Origin: Synechococcus sp. CS-1329
GTDB lineage: Bacteria; Cyanobacteriota; Cyanobacteriia; PCC-6307; Cyanobiaceae
DNA: 64,000 bases
Assembly: GCF_025128055.1 (NCBI RefSeq)
Contig: NZ_JAHLYS010000022.1
Coordinates: 1 to 64,000, forward strand
Direction: 5' to 3'
Under the pieces are notes generated by a model, which had not been told where the DNA came from, ran no database searches, and saw nothing but the letters and a program-made list of their open reading frames with translations. Shown here in pieces: positions 39,342 through 48,960 of the stretch. The number at the start of each line of letters is the position of its first letter. The first letter of the stretch is position 1. Made by a program: the position numbers and the translations under genes.

Positions 39342-39917
39342 ATGGCCACACCCTCCTCCCGCCAACCCACCTCCCGGCGCAGCAGCGCCAGCAGTGGTGT
39401 GAGCCAAGCTGCCGGCACCAAGGCACTTCCTGCCTCGGCCACCACCCCAACCCCCTCCCCTGCGGACAAACCCGTGGACCCCCCTCCAGCCTCAGGTCCA
39501 TCCGCCACCGGTGGCAGCAAGCCTGCCTCCACCACAGCGGTGGCCGCCAGCCGCGGCCGCTCCGGTGGCACCACCCCTCCCTCCAAGTCCCCCTCTTCTT
39601 CCCAAGCCATGGCTTCGACTCCGCACGGCATCGCTCTCGGCATGATCGAAACCCGTGGTCTCGTGCCCGCCATCGAGGCGGCTGACGCCATGACCAAGGC
39701 CGCCGAAGTCACGATGATCTCCCGTGAATTCGTGGGCGGCGGCTATGTGACCGTGATGGTGCGCGGCGAAACCGGCGCCGTCAACGCCGCGGTGCGCGCC
39801 GGCGCCGATGCCTGCGAGCGCGTGGGCGACGGACTGGTGGCCGCTCACATCATTGCCCGCCCCCACAGTGAGCTGGAGCCGGTGCTGGCCTTCAGCGGCG
39901 CTGAGCGCAGGAGCTGA
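39342..39917 (+). CDS. csoS1E: carboxysome shell protein CsoS1E (BMC-H with N-terminal extension)
   Basis: A 191-aa protein. The C-terminal 100 residues are a BMC-H domain almost identical in pattern to CsoS1 (HGIALGMIETRGLVPAIEA ... DACERVGDGLVAAHIIARPH). The N-terminal 90 residues are low-complexity Ser, Pro, Ala, Thr and Arg. It starts at the ATG at 39342; the frame is open to 39258. CsoS1E homologues occur in alpha-cyanobacteria; the role of the tail is unknown. The near-identity of the domain to CsoS1 at protein level implies it can co-assemble in facets. Confidence 0.9.
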   Translation: MATPSSRQPTSRRSSASSGVSQAAGTKALPASATTPTPSPADKPVDPPPASGPSATGGSKPASTTAVAASRGRSGGTTPPSKSPSSSQAMASTPHGIALGMIETRGLVPAIEAADAMTKAAEVTMISREFVGGGYVTVMVRGETGAVNAAVRAGADACERVGDGLVAAHIIARPHSELEPVLAFSGAERRS

Positions 39918-39922
39918 GGGCC

Positions 39923-40393
39923 ATGGAGACCGTTCACCCTCGGGTGCTGGGCTACCTGGGTCGGGCTCTGAGCCTGGAACTCTCCGCGGTTCAGCAGTAC
40001 ATGACCCAGGCCTCCCTGCTCGCCCTCTGGGGCGATGGCGGATCCGCCGAGCGGTTCCGCCAGGAAACGGTCGAGGAGATGCAGCATGCCGAGCGCCTGG
40101 TGCAGCAGATGCTGCGTCTCGGCGTGGCGCCGGCGGCCTCCCAGCTCAAGCCCGTGAGCGCCGCCCGCGACCTGATCGGACTGCTGCGCCTGAACATCGT
40201 GCAGGAGGACGAACTGATCCAGCACTACGCCGAGGCCAATCGCTTCTGCCTGCTGGTGAGCGACCTGGGCAATGCCCAGTTCTTTCACGACCTCTGGCAG
40301 GAGGAATCTCAGCATGGCGATGAGCTGGAGGCCTGGGTGCAGGATCTGGCCGGGCTGGAGCGTTCGTGGGCATCTCAGCGGGTCACGTTCTGA
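39923..40393 (+). CDS. bacterioferritin-like protein of the cso operon
   Basis: A 156-aa ferritin-superfamily protein. Four helices carry LGRALSLELSAVQQYMTQASLLA (Glu ligand, residue about 18), VEEMQHAERLVQQML (ExxH, about 49), LNIVQEDELIQHYAEA (Glu, about 92) and LWQEESQHGDELEAW (ExxH, about 127), so the di-iron site looks intact. A bacterioferritin-like gene is a recurrent neighbour of alpha-carboxysome genes; its function there is not settled. It follows csoS1E after 5 nt. The gap to ndhF4 is about 85 bp. Confidence 0.88.
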   Translation: METVHPRVLGYLGRALSLELSAVQQYMTQASLLALWGDGGSAERFRQETVEEMQHAERLVQQMLRLGVAPAASQLKPVSAARDLIGLLRLNIVQEDELIQHYAEANRFCLLVSDLGNAQFFHDLWQEESQHGDELEAWVQDLAGLERSWASQRVTF

Positions 40394-40478
40394 GCATTGG
40401 CTGAGTTTGGGGTGCGGGAGTTGGATTCGGCCCGCTCCCTGCCTTTGAATTGATCGCCAGCTGTTCGGCCTGTTCTCC

Positions 40479-42323
40479 TTGTCCGCGGCCCTTCCCCTGC
40501 CTGTTCAGCTGGCCTGGCTGATTCCGATCTACGGCTTCTGTGGGGTAGGCCTGTCGTTGCCCTGGGCCTGTGGCTGGTTTCGCCTCAGCGGACCGCGGCC
40601 AGCCGCCTATCTCAACATCCTGGTGACGCTGCTGGCGTTTCTGCATGGCAGCTTGCTGATGCTGATCGTGCTGCGCGATGGCAGTTACAGCCTCAGCCAC
40701 GACTGGTTCCAGACGGCTGATCTACAGCTGCAGCTGAGTTTCGAGCTCTCCAGCACCAGCCTGGCCAGCCTGGAGCTGGTGACAGGGCTGAGCCTGCTGG
40801 CGCAGGTGTTTGCCCTGGGCTATCTCGACAAGGAGTGGTCGCTGGCGCGTTTCTACGGACTGGTGGGCTTCTTTGAGGGGGCCATGGCCGGGGTGGTGCT
40901 CTCCAGCTCCCTCTTCCTCACCTACTTCCTGCTGGAGATGCTCACCCTCTCCACCTATCTGCTGGTGGGGTTCTGGTACGGGCAGCCCCTGGTGGTCACA
41001 GCAGCCCGTGATGCCTTCCTCACCAAGCGGGTGGGCGACGTGCTGCTGCTGATGGGCGTGGTGGCCCTCTCGGCCTGGGCCGGGGTGATGAGCTTCGAAG
41101 ACCTCTACCGCTGGGTGCCCACGGCCGACCTCACGCCCCTGGCCGGCAACCTGCTGGGCCTTGGTCTGATCGCCGGACCCCTGGGGAAATGCGCCCAGTT
41201 CCCGATGCACCTCTGGCTGGATGAGGCGATGGAGGGGCCGAACCCCGCCTCGATCCTGCGCAATTCGGTGGTGGTCACCTGCGGTGCTCTGGTGCTGCTG
41301 CGGCTGATGCCGATCCTGCAGCTCTCGCCGCTGAGCCTGGCGGTGCTGGTGGCGCTGGGGTCGATCACGGCCGTGGGCGGATCCCTGGTGGCGATCGCCC
41401 AGGTGGACATCAAGCGCACCCTCTCGTACACCACCAGCGCCTACATGGGCCTGGTGTTCGTGGCCATCGCCCTGCAGCTGCCGGCCATCGCCCTGCTGCT
41501 GCTCTTCGCCCATGCGGTGGCCAAGGCACTGCTGTTCATGAGCGTGGGCAGTGTGATCGCCACCACCAACTGCCAGGACCTCTCGGAACTCGGTGGCATG
41601 GGCAGCCGCATGCCCGCCACCACGCTGGCCTTCCTGGTGGGTGCTGCCGGCAGCACCGCCCTGCTGCCCCTGGGCTGTTTCTGGGCCTTTGCCCTCAACG
41701 TGGAGGCCCTGGGCCAGAGCGCCCCGGCCCTGGCGGCCATCGTGCTGGTCACCAACACCCTCACTCTGGTGAACCTGACCCGGGTGTACAGGCTGGTGTT
41801 CCTGGGGGCGCCCCAGCCCAAGACGCGGCGCACCCCGGAAGCCAACTGGTCGATGGCGGTGCCGATGGTGGCCCTCAGCGTGCTGGTGCTGGTGACGCCC
41901 TGGATCATGGCCCGGATCGATCCAGTGCCGGGCCTGGCCTCCTTCTCCCCCCAGGTGCTGGCCTGGCTGATCCTCAGCAGCGTGCTGGGGCTGGTGATCG
42001 GCAGCCGGATCCCTCTGCACAAGGCCTGGTCGCGGCCGATCCTGCCCCTCTGGCGGGTGCTGCAGGACCTGCTGGCCTTCGATCTCTACACCGATCGCAT
42101 CTACCGGGTCACGGTCGTGGCCCTGGTGGCTCGGCTGGCCTGGTGGGTCGACTGGTTCGATCGCCGCGTGGTGGATGGTCTGGTGAACCGGCTGGGGAGG
42201 CTGTCGCTGGCCAGTGCCGAGGGAATGCGCCTGGGCGTGAGCGGCCAGATGCAGACCTACGTGCTCACCGGAGTGGTGGCGATCGTGCTGCTGCTCACCT
42301 CCCTCTCCTGGGTGGTGCGATGA
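40479..42323 (+). CDS. ndhF4: NDH-1 subunit F4 (CO2 uptake complex)
   Basis: A 614-aa polytopic proton-pumping subunit (NuoL/MrpA-like). It starts at a TTG (40479) with SAALPLPVQLAWLIPIYGF. The antiporter-like core has GPLGKCAQFPMHLWLDEAMEGPNP and STTSAYM-type helices with the conserved Lys and Glu. With NdhD4 and ChpX it forms the low-affinity, constitutive CO2-hydrating NDH-1 complex of the thylakoid. Its presence inside the cso cluster, rather than at the main ndh loci, supports the F4 over the F1 assignment. Confidence 0.88.
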   Translation: MSAALPLPVQLAWLIPIYGFCGVGLSLPWACGWFRLSGPRPAAYLNILVTLLAFLHGSLLMLIVLRDGSYSLSHDWFQTADLQLQLSFELSSTSLASLELVTGLSLLAQVFALGYLDKEWSLARFYGLVGFFEGAMAGVVLSSSLFLTYFLLEMLTLSTYLLVGFWYGQPLVVTAARDAFLTKRVGDVLLLMGVVALSAWAGVMSFEDLYRWVPTADLTPLAGNLLGLGLIAGPLGKCAQFPMHLWLDEAMEGPNPASILRNSVVVTCGALVLLRLMPILQLSPLSLAVLVALGSITAVGGSLVAIAQVDIKRTLSYTTSAYMGLVFVAIALQLPAIALLLLFAHAVAKALLFMSVGSVIATTNCQDLSELGGMGSRMPATTLAFLVGAAGSTALLPLGCFWAFALNVEALGQSAPALAAIVLVTNTLTLVNLTRVYRLVFLGAPQPKTRRTPEANWSMAVPMVALSVLVLVTPWIMARIDPVPGLASFSPQVLAWLILSSVLGLVIGSRIPLHKAWSRPILPLWRVLQDLLAFDLYTDRIYRVTVVALVARLAWWVDWFDRRVVDGLVNRLGRLSLASAEGMRLGVSGQMQTYVLTGVVAIVLLLTSLSWVVR

Positions 42324-42348
42324 CGGCCACGATCAGCGGAGCTCGCCG

Positions 42349-43866
42349 ATGCTGAGCGCCCTGCTGCTGATCCCCTTGCTGGGGGCCCTGCTGCTGCTGA
42401 TCTGGCCAGGGGAGCCCAGCGTTGGTCGCTGCAGGGCACTGGCCCTGAGCCTGCTGGGGCTGCAACTGCTGATGACGCTGGCGGTGCTGCTGCGCTTCGA
42501 TCCTGCGATCAGCGGCCCGCAACTGCTGGAGGTGGCTCCCTGGGTGGGCAGCCTGGGCCTCGAGTACCGCCTCGGGGTGGATGGCCTCTCGCTGCCGCTG
42601 GTGCTGATCAATGGTCTGCTGAGCTTTGTGGCCGTGGCGGTGACGGCCAGCGACACCAGCCGTCCGCGGCTGTACCACGCCCTGCTGCTGTTGATCAGCG
42701 CAGCGGTGAACGGGGCCTTCCTGGCCCAGAACACGCTACTGTTCTTCCTGTTCTATGAGCTGGAGCTGATTCCGCTCTGGCTGCTGATCGCCATCTGGGG
42801 CGGGAGCAACCGGGCCTACGCCGCCACCAAGTTTCTGATCTTCACGGCCGTGTCGGGGATGTTGATCCTTGGAGCCTTCTTCGGCCTGGCCCTGGCCAGC
42901 GGCAGCGCCGATTTCAGCTTCAACCCACGGCTGGCCAACGATCTGGATCTGGGGGTCCAGCTGCTGCTGCTGGGCGCTCTGCTGGTGGGCTTCGGCATCA
43001 AGATTCCGCTGGTGCCCTTTCACACCTGGCTGCCGGATGCCCACACCGAAGCGTCCACGCCGGTGTCGGTGCTGCTGGCCGGAGTGCTGCTGAAGCTGGG
43101 CACCTATGGCCTGCTGCGCTTCTGCCTCGGTCTCTTCCCCGCGGCCTGGGAGCTGCTGGCCCCATGGCTGGCCAGCTGGGCGGCGCTCTCGGTGCTGTTC
43201 GGCTCGCTGGCGGCGATTCAGCAGCAGGACATGAAGCGGATGGTGGCCTACAGCTCCGTGGGCCACATGGGCTACGTGCTGCTGGCGGCGGCGGCGGCCA
43301 CGCCGGTGAGCCTGCAGGGGGCCCTGTTCCAGATGATCAGCCATGGCCTGATCTCGGCGCTGCTGTTCCTGCTGGTGGGCGTGGTCTACAGCGCCACCGG
43401 CAGCCGCGACATGTCGGTGCTGCGGGGGCTGCTCAATCCCCAGCGGGGGCTTCCCCTCACCGGCTCGCTGATGGTGGTGGGCGTGATGGCCAGCGCCGGC
43501 ATTCCCGGCATGGCCGGTTTTGTGGCTGAGTTTCTGGTGTTCCGCGGCAGCCTGGTGGCCTTCCCCCTGCAGACGCTGCTCTGCATGGTGGGCTCAGGCC
43601 TGACGGCGGTGTACTTCCTGTTGCTGGTGAACCGGGCCTTCTTCGGCCGTCTCGACACACCGCTAGCCGCTTCTCGGCAGCTGCTGCCGGCCATTCCCCT
43701 GGCCCGTCAGATTCCGGCCCTGGCCCTGACCGTGGCGATCCTGGCGATCGGCCTGCTGCCCCAGGGGCTGGGCACGTTGATGGAGCGCAGCACTGCCGCC
43801 CTGAGCGCCACAACCCTGGGCGCACCGCCCCAGCTGATCGCCAGCGCCCGCCAGGAGCAGGGATGA
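42349..43866 (+). CDS. ndhD4: NDH-1 subunit D4 (CO2 uptake complex)
   Basis: A 505-aa polytopic NuoM-like subunit. It shows LGLEYRLGVDGLSLPLVLING, LFFLFYELELIPLWLLI, IKIPLVPFHTWLPDAHTEAST and QQQDMKRMVAYSSVGHMGYVLL, the conserved proton-channel segments. It partners NdhF4 and ChpX. Its 3' end overlaps chpX by 4 nt (ATGA). Confidence 0.9.
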   Translation: MLSALLLIPLLGALLLLIWPGEPSVGRCRALALSLLGLQLLMTLAVLLRFDPAISGPQLLEVAPWVGSLGLEYRLGVDGLSLPLVLINGLLSFVAVAVTASDTSRPRLYHALLLLISAAVNGAFLAQNTLLFFLFYELELIPLWLLIAIWGGSNRAYAATKFLIFTAVSGMLILGAFFGLALASGSADFSFNPRLANDLDLGVQLLLLGALLVGFGIKIPLVPFHTWLPDAHTEASTPVSVLLAGVLLKLGTYGLLRFCLGLFPAAWELLAPWLASWAALSVLFGSLAAIQQQDMKRMVAYSSVGHMGYVLLAAAAATPVSLQGALFQMISHGLISALLFLLVGVVYSATGSRDMSVLRGLLNPQRGLPLTGSLMVVGVMASAGIPGMAGFVAEFLVFRGSLVAFPLQTLLCMVGSGLTAVYFLLLVNRAFFGRLDTPLAASRQLLPAIPLARQIPALALTVAILAIGLLPQGLGTLMERSTAALSATTLGAPPQLIASARQEQG

Positions 43867-45059
43867 ACCAGCCCAACAGCAGCGGAGTCGATCCGGGGCA
43901 GGTGCTGCGCGAGCGCCTGCTGGGTGGTGTCACCCTGCTGGAGGAGTCGAGCGAGCATCTGCTCGAGGTGGTGGCCGTGCTCGAGAGCTACGGCCATGTC
44001 CTCGATGCCTACAGCCTCAACCTGGTCCATCAGGCCCAGAGGGAATTCCTCAATCCGCTGCCGGTGTTCCGCTTCTTCAATGGCGCCATCACCCCGGCGC
44101 GGCTGTGGCGCCACCTGCGCCATGACCGGATCAACTACGAGTACGCCGAGTACTGCCAGCGCTCGATGCTCTGGCATGGCACCGGCGGGCTCGACACCTA
44201 TCTCGATGGCGAAGCCTTCCTGGCCAGCTGCGAGCGGGTGATCCAGCAGCGCTGCCGCCATGACCCGTTGCTGGCGCTGCTGCAGCGGCTCTTCCCGGGG
44301 TTCCTGCCGGAGCAGATCCGCTCCGCCGCCACCGCCAGCGCCCTGGCCCAGTTCTGGCGGGTGATGAGTGATCTGTTCCTGGATCTGGCCGCCGCCAGGC
44401 GCAGTGGTGAGGTGAGCTCCATCGCCATGGTGGTGCGCTTCATCCAGGACGGCCTGGTGGCGGCCGCCGCCGCTCCGATCACCTACGCCGTGGAGCTGGG
44501 GGGAACCAGCTTTGAGATCCTTCCCCCCGAGGCCGGCCTCACCTTCCTGGTGGATGTGGCCGTGCCCTATGTGGAGGCGGTGTTTCTGCGGGGCACCCCC
44601 TTTCTGGGCACGGTGTCATTCAACGCCCAGGCACGCCAGATCCCCCACGATCAGAGCCAGTTCACCTACGGCGCCCTCTACGCCGACCCGCTGCCCACCA
44701 TGGGAGCCGGCATTCCCCCCAGCCTGCTGATGCAGGACATGCGCCGCCACCTGCCGCCGGAGCTGGAGCGCCACTACGCCGGAGTGGGCCGGGGCCTGGG
44801 CGATCTCTACGTGAAACTCTGCACCAGTTTCCAGAAGGCGATGTTCTGCGTCACCAATGCGGCCATCGCCGGCACCTTCCCCCATCCCCTCAGCACCCGG
44901 GACCCCGGCGAGCGCGAATCCAACGGCGCCTACGCCGCCGCCTGGGTGGAGCGCCTCAGGATCGCCCGCATCGACTGCCTTCCCGCCGGCGAATCCCTGG
45001 TTTCGCAGCCGATCCCCGACGAGCGGATCCAGCCTGGAGCCAGCGGCAGGCTGGGCTAA
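43863..45059 (+). CDS. chpX: CO2 hydration protein ChpX/CupB
   Basis: A 398-aa protein of the CO2-hydration (Chp/Cup) family, unique to cyanobacterial NDH-1 CO2-uptake complexes, where it converts CO2 to HCO3- at the cytosolic face using redox energy. It shows LNPLPVFRFFNGAITPARLWRH, HDRINYEYAEYCQRSM and LYVKLCTSFQKAMFCVTNAAI. Which paralogue (CupA or CupB) is inferred from the ndhF4-ndhD4 partners. It sits between the NDH genes and the Rubisco factors. Confidence 0.92.
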   Translation: MNQPNSSGVDPGQVLRERLLGGVTLLEESSEHLLEVVAVLESYGHVLDAYSLNLVHQAQREFLNPLPVFRFFNGAITPARLWRHLRHDRINYEYAEYCQRSMLWHGTGGLDTYLDGEAFLASCERVIQQRCRHDPLLALLQRLFPGFLPEQIRSAATASALAQFWRVMSDLFLDLAAARRSGEVSSIAMVVRFIQDGLVAAAAAPITYAVELGGTSFEILPPEAGLTFLVDVAVPYVEAVFLRGTPFLGTVSFNAQARQIPHDQSQFTYGALYADPLPTMGAGIPPSLLMQDMRRHLPPELERHYAGVGRGLGDLYVKLCTSFQKAMFCVTNAAIAGTFPHPLSTRDPGERESNGAYAAAWVERLRIARIDCLPAGESLVSQPIPDERIQPGASGRLG

Positions 45060-45068
45060 GTTTCGGCC

Positions 45069-45317
45069 ATGGATCAGCCCTGGACCCACCGGCAGCGTCC
45101 CGAGCGGCTGGAGCGCCGCATCGAGTTCGCCGACTACGAAACCACCCGAGCCTTCCTCGAGCGGCTCAATGAGTGGTCTGAGCAGGAGAAGCGCTATCCG
45201 GACATCAGCTTCGGGCGCACCTACGTGAACCTGACCCTGCGGCCCCAGCAGGAAGATGGTCCGATCGAGGAGCTCGACCACGCTCTGGCCACAGCCATCG
45301 ATGCCCTGCTGCCATGA
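45069..45317 (+). CDS. acRAF: alpha-carboxysome Rubisco assembly factor (acRAF, PCD-like)
   Basis: An 82-aa protein with the pterin-4a-carbinolamine dehydratase-like fold ([37 protein letters not shown]). The His triad of a true dehydratase is not evident, as in acRAF, which binds Rubisco large subunits during assembly. Position between chpX and cbbX in a cso cluster is typical. It overlaps cbbX by 4 nt. Confidence 0.85.
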   Translation: MDQPWTHRQRPERLERRIEFADYETTRAFLERLNEWSEQEKRYPDISFGRTYVNLTLRPQQEDGPIEELDHALATAIDALLP

Positions 45318-46237
45318 CCGGGGTGAGCGCCGATGACACCCCCGTCGATCTGCGCGCCGCCTACGACGGCACCGGGGTGAGTGAGGTGCTCGACCAGCTC
45401 GATCGCGAGTTGATCGGCCTGCGCCCGGTGAAGACCAGAATCCGTGAGATCGCCGCACTGCTGGTGGTGGAGCGGGCCCGCAAGCAGGTGGGCCTCACCA
45501 CCGCGGCCCCGAGCCTGCACATGTCGTTCACGGGCAGGCCTGGCACCGGCAAGACCACGGTGGCCGAGCGCATCTCCGAGATCCTGCACCGGCTGGGCTA
45601 CGTGCGCAAGGGCCACCTGGTGACCGCGACCCGGGATGATCTGGTGGGTCAGTACATCGGCCACACGGCACCCAAAACCCGCGACATGCTCAAAAAAGCA
45701 ATGGGCGGGGTGCTGTTCATCGATGAGGCCTACTACCTCTACAAGCCTGAAAATGAGCGTGATTATGGCGCTGAAGCGATTGAGATTCTGCTGCAGGTGA
45801 TGGAGAACAACCGCGATGATCTGGTGGTGATCTTCGCTGGTTACAAGGACAAGATGGATATCTTCTACCAATCCAATCCAGGCCTCTCCTCCCGGGTGGC
45901 GAACCACATCGATTTCCCTGATTACACGGCCGTGGAGCTGCTGGCCATTGCCCAGCTGATCCTGGCCGCCGAGAGCTACCGCTTCGGTGATGAGGCCAAG
46001 GCCGCCTTCTACGACTACATCCAGCGGCGCATGCAGCTGCCCTTCTTCGCCAATGCCCGCTCGATCCGCAATGCCATCGACCGGGCGCGCATGCGTCAGG
46101 CCAACCGGCTCTTCAACCACATGGGCCGGGGTCTGACCAAGCTGGATCTGATCACGATCCAGGCCGAGGACATCACCGCCAGCCGCGTCTTCCATGGCGA
46201 AGTGGAGGGTCTCGACCCCAGCCTGCCGCTCACCTGA
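45314..46237 (+). CDS. cbbX: Rubisco activase CbbX (AAA+)
   Basis: A 307-aa AAA+ ATPase that removes inhibitory sugar phosphates from Rubisco. The Walker A is [17 protein letters not shown] (about residue 75), Walker [16 protein letters not shown], sensor region [24 protein letters not shown] and a C-terminal RMRQANRLF. It ends the plus-strand cso/CCM block and faces dnaA across 29 bp. Confidence 0.95.
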   Translation: MTGVSADDTPVDLRAAYDGTGVSEVLDQLDRELIGLRPVKTRIREIAALLVVERARKQVGLTTAAPSLHMSFTGRPGTGKTTVAERISEILHRLGYVRKGHLVTATRDDLVGQYIGHTAPKTRDMLKKAMGGVLFIDEAYYLYKPENERDYGAEAIEILLQVMENNRDDLVVIFAGYKDKMDIFYQSNPGLSSRVANHIDFPDYTAVELLAIAQLILAAESYRFGDEAKAAFYDYIQRRMQLPFFANARSIRNAIDRARMRQANRLFNHMGRGLTKLDLITIQAEDITASRVFHGEVEGLDPSLPLT

Positions 46238-46266
46238 AGCTCAACGCCACCGATCAGAACGCAGGC

Positions 46267-47700
46267 TCAGCGGCGCCGGCGTGAATCGATCTGCAGCAGG
46301 TCACGCACCTGCTGCAACTGGCGGGCGAGGGAGGGATCAATCGCCAGCTTCTTCTCGATCTGCTCCACCGCGTACATCACTGTGCTGTGGTCCTTGCCGC
46401 CGAAGACATCGCCGATGCGGGGCAGGCTCAGATCGGTGCTCTGGCGCAGCAGGTACATGCCCACCTGACGGGCCTGGCTCACCGCCCGCTTGCGGCTGCT
46501 GCTGCGCATCTCCTCGCCGCTGACCCCGAACACCTCCGCCACCTTCTCCACCACCTGCTGGGGGGTGACCGGCACCTCGTTGCCCACCGGATCGAGCATC
46601 GGCGCCACCGACTCCACCGTCATCGGCAGACCGGTGATTGAGGCGAAGGCCACCGCCCGGGTCAGGGCCCCCTCCAGTTCACGGATGTTGGAGGTGAAGC
46701 GGCCGGCCAGGTACTGGATCAGGTCGCGGGGCAGGGCCATGCGTTCCTGCTCGGCCTTCTTGTGCAGGATCGCCATGCGGGTTTCCAGATCCGGCGCCTG
46801 GATGTCGGCGATCAGGCCCATGGAGAAACGGGAGATCAGCCGCTCCTGCAGCCGTGGAATCTGGCTGGGAGGGCGATCGCTGGCAATCACGATCTGACGG
46901 CCGGCCTCATGCAGGGCATTGAAGGTGTGGAAGAACTCCTCCTGGGTGTATTCCTTGCCCTCGATGAACTGGATGTCATCCACCAGGATCAGATCGGCGG
47001 CGCGGTAGCGGTCGCGGAACTTCTGCATGCCGTCCTTGCGGATGGCCTGGATCAGGTCGTTGGTGAAGGTTTCGGTTGAGACATAAAAGACCCGCGCCTC
47101 CGGATCGATCTCCAGGCGGTAGTGGCCGATCGCCTGCATCAGGTGGGTCTTGCCCAGCCCGACACCACCGCAGAGAAAGAGCGGGTTGAATTCACGGCCG
47201 GGGGCCTCGGCCACCGCCAGGGCCGCCGCATGGGCCATGCGGCTGTTGGGCCCCACCACGAAGCGGTTGAAGACATAGCGCGGGTTGAGCCCCGGAGCCG
47301 GGCGGCGGGGTGTCTCGCCGCTGGCGGTGGGGCCTGTGGGACCCGCTGCCGCCCGCAGCACCGCCCCCGGCGAGGCCCCGGGCCCACTCTGCTGGGCGGC
47401 GCCGGGGCGCTCGGCCGGAGTGGAGCCGTTCATGGCGCCGTCCAGCTCCTGGACAGCGGCGGTGCCCACCTCCACCGCGATGGCGTGGCCGGCCAGATCG
47501 GTGGCCACCGCGGCGATCATCACCAGGTAATTCTTGCGCAGCCAGCCGCTGGCGAAGCTGTTGGGGGCCTCCAGCTGCAGCTGACCGTCGGCGTAACCGG
47601 TGCAGCGGGCCGGCCGGATCCAGGTCTCGAAGGTGGGCTTGCTGAGGTTGGCCTGCAGTGCCTCCTGGACCCGGTGCCACAGCTCCTGACCCTGCTGCAC
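46267..47700 (-). CDS. dnaA: chromosomal replication initiator protein DnaA
   Basis: A 477-aa initiator with domain I ([22 protein letters not shown]), a Pro/Gly/Ala-rich linker (about residues 95-150), the AAA+ domain III ([32 protein letters not shown]) and the DNA-binding domain IV with [21 protein letters not shown]. Starts and length are normal. I see no cluster of DnaA boxes upstream, and no dnaN, so this is probably not the replication origin. Confidence 0.97.
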   Translation of the reverse strand: MQQGQELWHRVQEALQANLSKPTFETWIRPARCTGYADGQLQLEAPNSFASGWLRKNYLVMIAAVATDLAGHAIAVEVGTAAVQELDGAMNGSTPAERPGAAQQSGPGASPGAVLRAAAGPTGPTASGETPRRPAPGLNPRYVFNRFVVGPNSRMAHAAALAVAEAPGREFNPLFLCGGVGLGKTHLMQAIGHYRLEIDPEARVFYVSTETFTNDLIQAIRKDGMQKFRDRYRAADLILVDDIQFIEGKEYTQEEFFHTFNALHEAGRQIVIASDRPPSQIPRLQERLISRFSMGLIADIQAPDLETRMAILHKKAEQERMALPRDLIQYLAGRFTSNIRELEGALTRAVAFASITGLPMTVESVAPMLDPVGNEVPVTPQQVVEKVAEVFGVSGEEMRSSSRKRAVSQARQVGMYLLRQSTDLSLPRIGDVFGGKDHSTVMYAVEQIEKKLAIDPSLARQLQQVRDLLQIDSRRRR

Positions 47701-47799
47701 CGTCCAGTCCCCACTCAGCCAGTGGCCGAATATAGGCAGCCCCCCCGACCGGCACCGTCTTTAATGAAGCGCTTCGCGGCTCCGCTCGGCTCCCCCGTC

Positions 47800-48960
47800 A
47801 TGACTCCCCACCGTGCCCCTGGCCTCCCGTCGCTCCGCCGCCGGGCCCTGGCCGCCGTCGGCCTCTGTGGGCTGCTGCTGGGTGGTTGCACGGTGCCGCT
47901 GCCCAACCTGCCGGGGATGCCCGGGCGTGCACCCGCCGCGCCCGGCCCCAGGGTCAGTGACGCCCCCCCCGCCGCGCCGCTGCAGGCGGGAAACAATTTC
48001 ATCGTCAACGCGGCCCAGAAGGTGGGGCCCGCCGTGGTGCGCATCGACACGGTCAAACGGGTGATCAATCCGCTCGGGGGCCTGTTCGGTGGTGGGCCAT
48101 CGATCCAGCAGCAGCAGGGCCAGGGGTCGGGCTTCATCACCCGCTCCGATGGGGTGATTCTCACCAACGCCCATGTGGTGGAGGGCACCGCCGAGGTGTC
48201 GGTGACCCTGCCGGATGGCCGCAGCTTCAACGGCAAGGTGCTCGGCGCCGATCCCCTCACCGACATCGCCGTGGTGCGGGTGGTGGCCCAGAAGCTGCCG
48301 GTGGCACCCCTGGGGGATTCCTCCCAGGTGCGACCCGGTGAATGGGCGATCGCCATTGGCAATCCCCTCGGCCTCGACAACACCGTGACGGCGGGCATCA
48401 TCAGCGCCATCCAGCGCACCAACGCCATCGGCGAAGGCCAGCGGGTGCCGTACATCCAGACCGATGCGGCGGTGAACCCCGGCAACAGCGGCGGTCCCCT
48501 GATCAATGACCGTGGTCAGGTGATCGGCGTGAACACCGCCATCCGCCAGGCGCCTGGGGCGGGTCTGAGCTTTGCGATCCCGATCAACCTGGCCAAGCAG
48601 ATCGCCGCCCAGATCCTGGAGAAGGGACGCGCCTCCCACCCCTACATCGGTGTGCGCCTGCAGGCCCTCACTCCCCAACTGGCCCGGGAAATCAATGCCA
48701 CCTCCAGCGAATGCCGCCTGCCTGAGGTCGAGGGGGTGGTGGTGGTGGAAGTGCTCAAGGGCAGCCCCGCAGCCAAGGCGGGCCTGAAGCCCTGCGACCT
48801 GATCGAAAACGTGGGCGGCAAGGCGGTGAAGAACCCCTCTGAAGTGCAGGTGGCCGTCGATCAGGGCAAGGTGGGCCAGCCGCTGGCGATCAGCATCAGG
48901 CGGGGCAGCGACAGCAGCACCGTCACCCTTGAGCCGGCGGAACTGCGCTCCGGCGAGTGA
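47800..48960 (+). CDS. HtrA/Deg-family serine protease (HhoA-like), probable lipoprotein
   Basis: A trypsin-like Deg protease of about 386 aa with a signal sequence ending LLLGGC (a lipobox, predicted lipidation), a protease domain and one PDZ domain. The catalytic triad is ILTNAHVVEG (His), DPLTDIAVVRV (Asp) and NPGNSGGPLINDRG (Ser). The PDZ has VVVEVLKGSPAAKAGLKPCDLIE. I place the start at the ATG at 47800; 47764 is also in frame. It would degrade or refold damaged periplasmic or lumenal proteins. The next gene overlaps it by 4 nt. Confidence 0.88.
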   Translation: MTPHRAPGLPSLRRRALAAVGLCGLLLGGCTVPLPNLPGMPGRAPAAPGPRVSDAPPAAPLQAGNNFIVNAAQKVGPAVVRIDTVKRVINPLGGLFGGGPSIQQQQGQGSGFITRSDGVILTNAHVVEGTAEVSVTLPDGRSFNGKVLGADPLTDIAVVRVVAQKLPVAPLGDSSQVRPGEWAIAIGNPLGLDNTVTAGIISAIQRTNAIGEGQRVPYIQTDAAVNPGNSGGPLINDRGQVIGVNTAIRQAPGAGLSFAIPINLAKQIAAQILEKGRASHPYIGVRLQALTPQLAREINATSSECRLPEVEGVVVVEVLKGSPAAKAGLKPCDLIENVGGKAVKNPSEVQVAVDQGKVGQPLAISIRRGSDSSTVTLEPAELRSGE

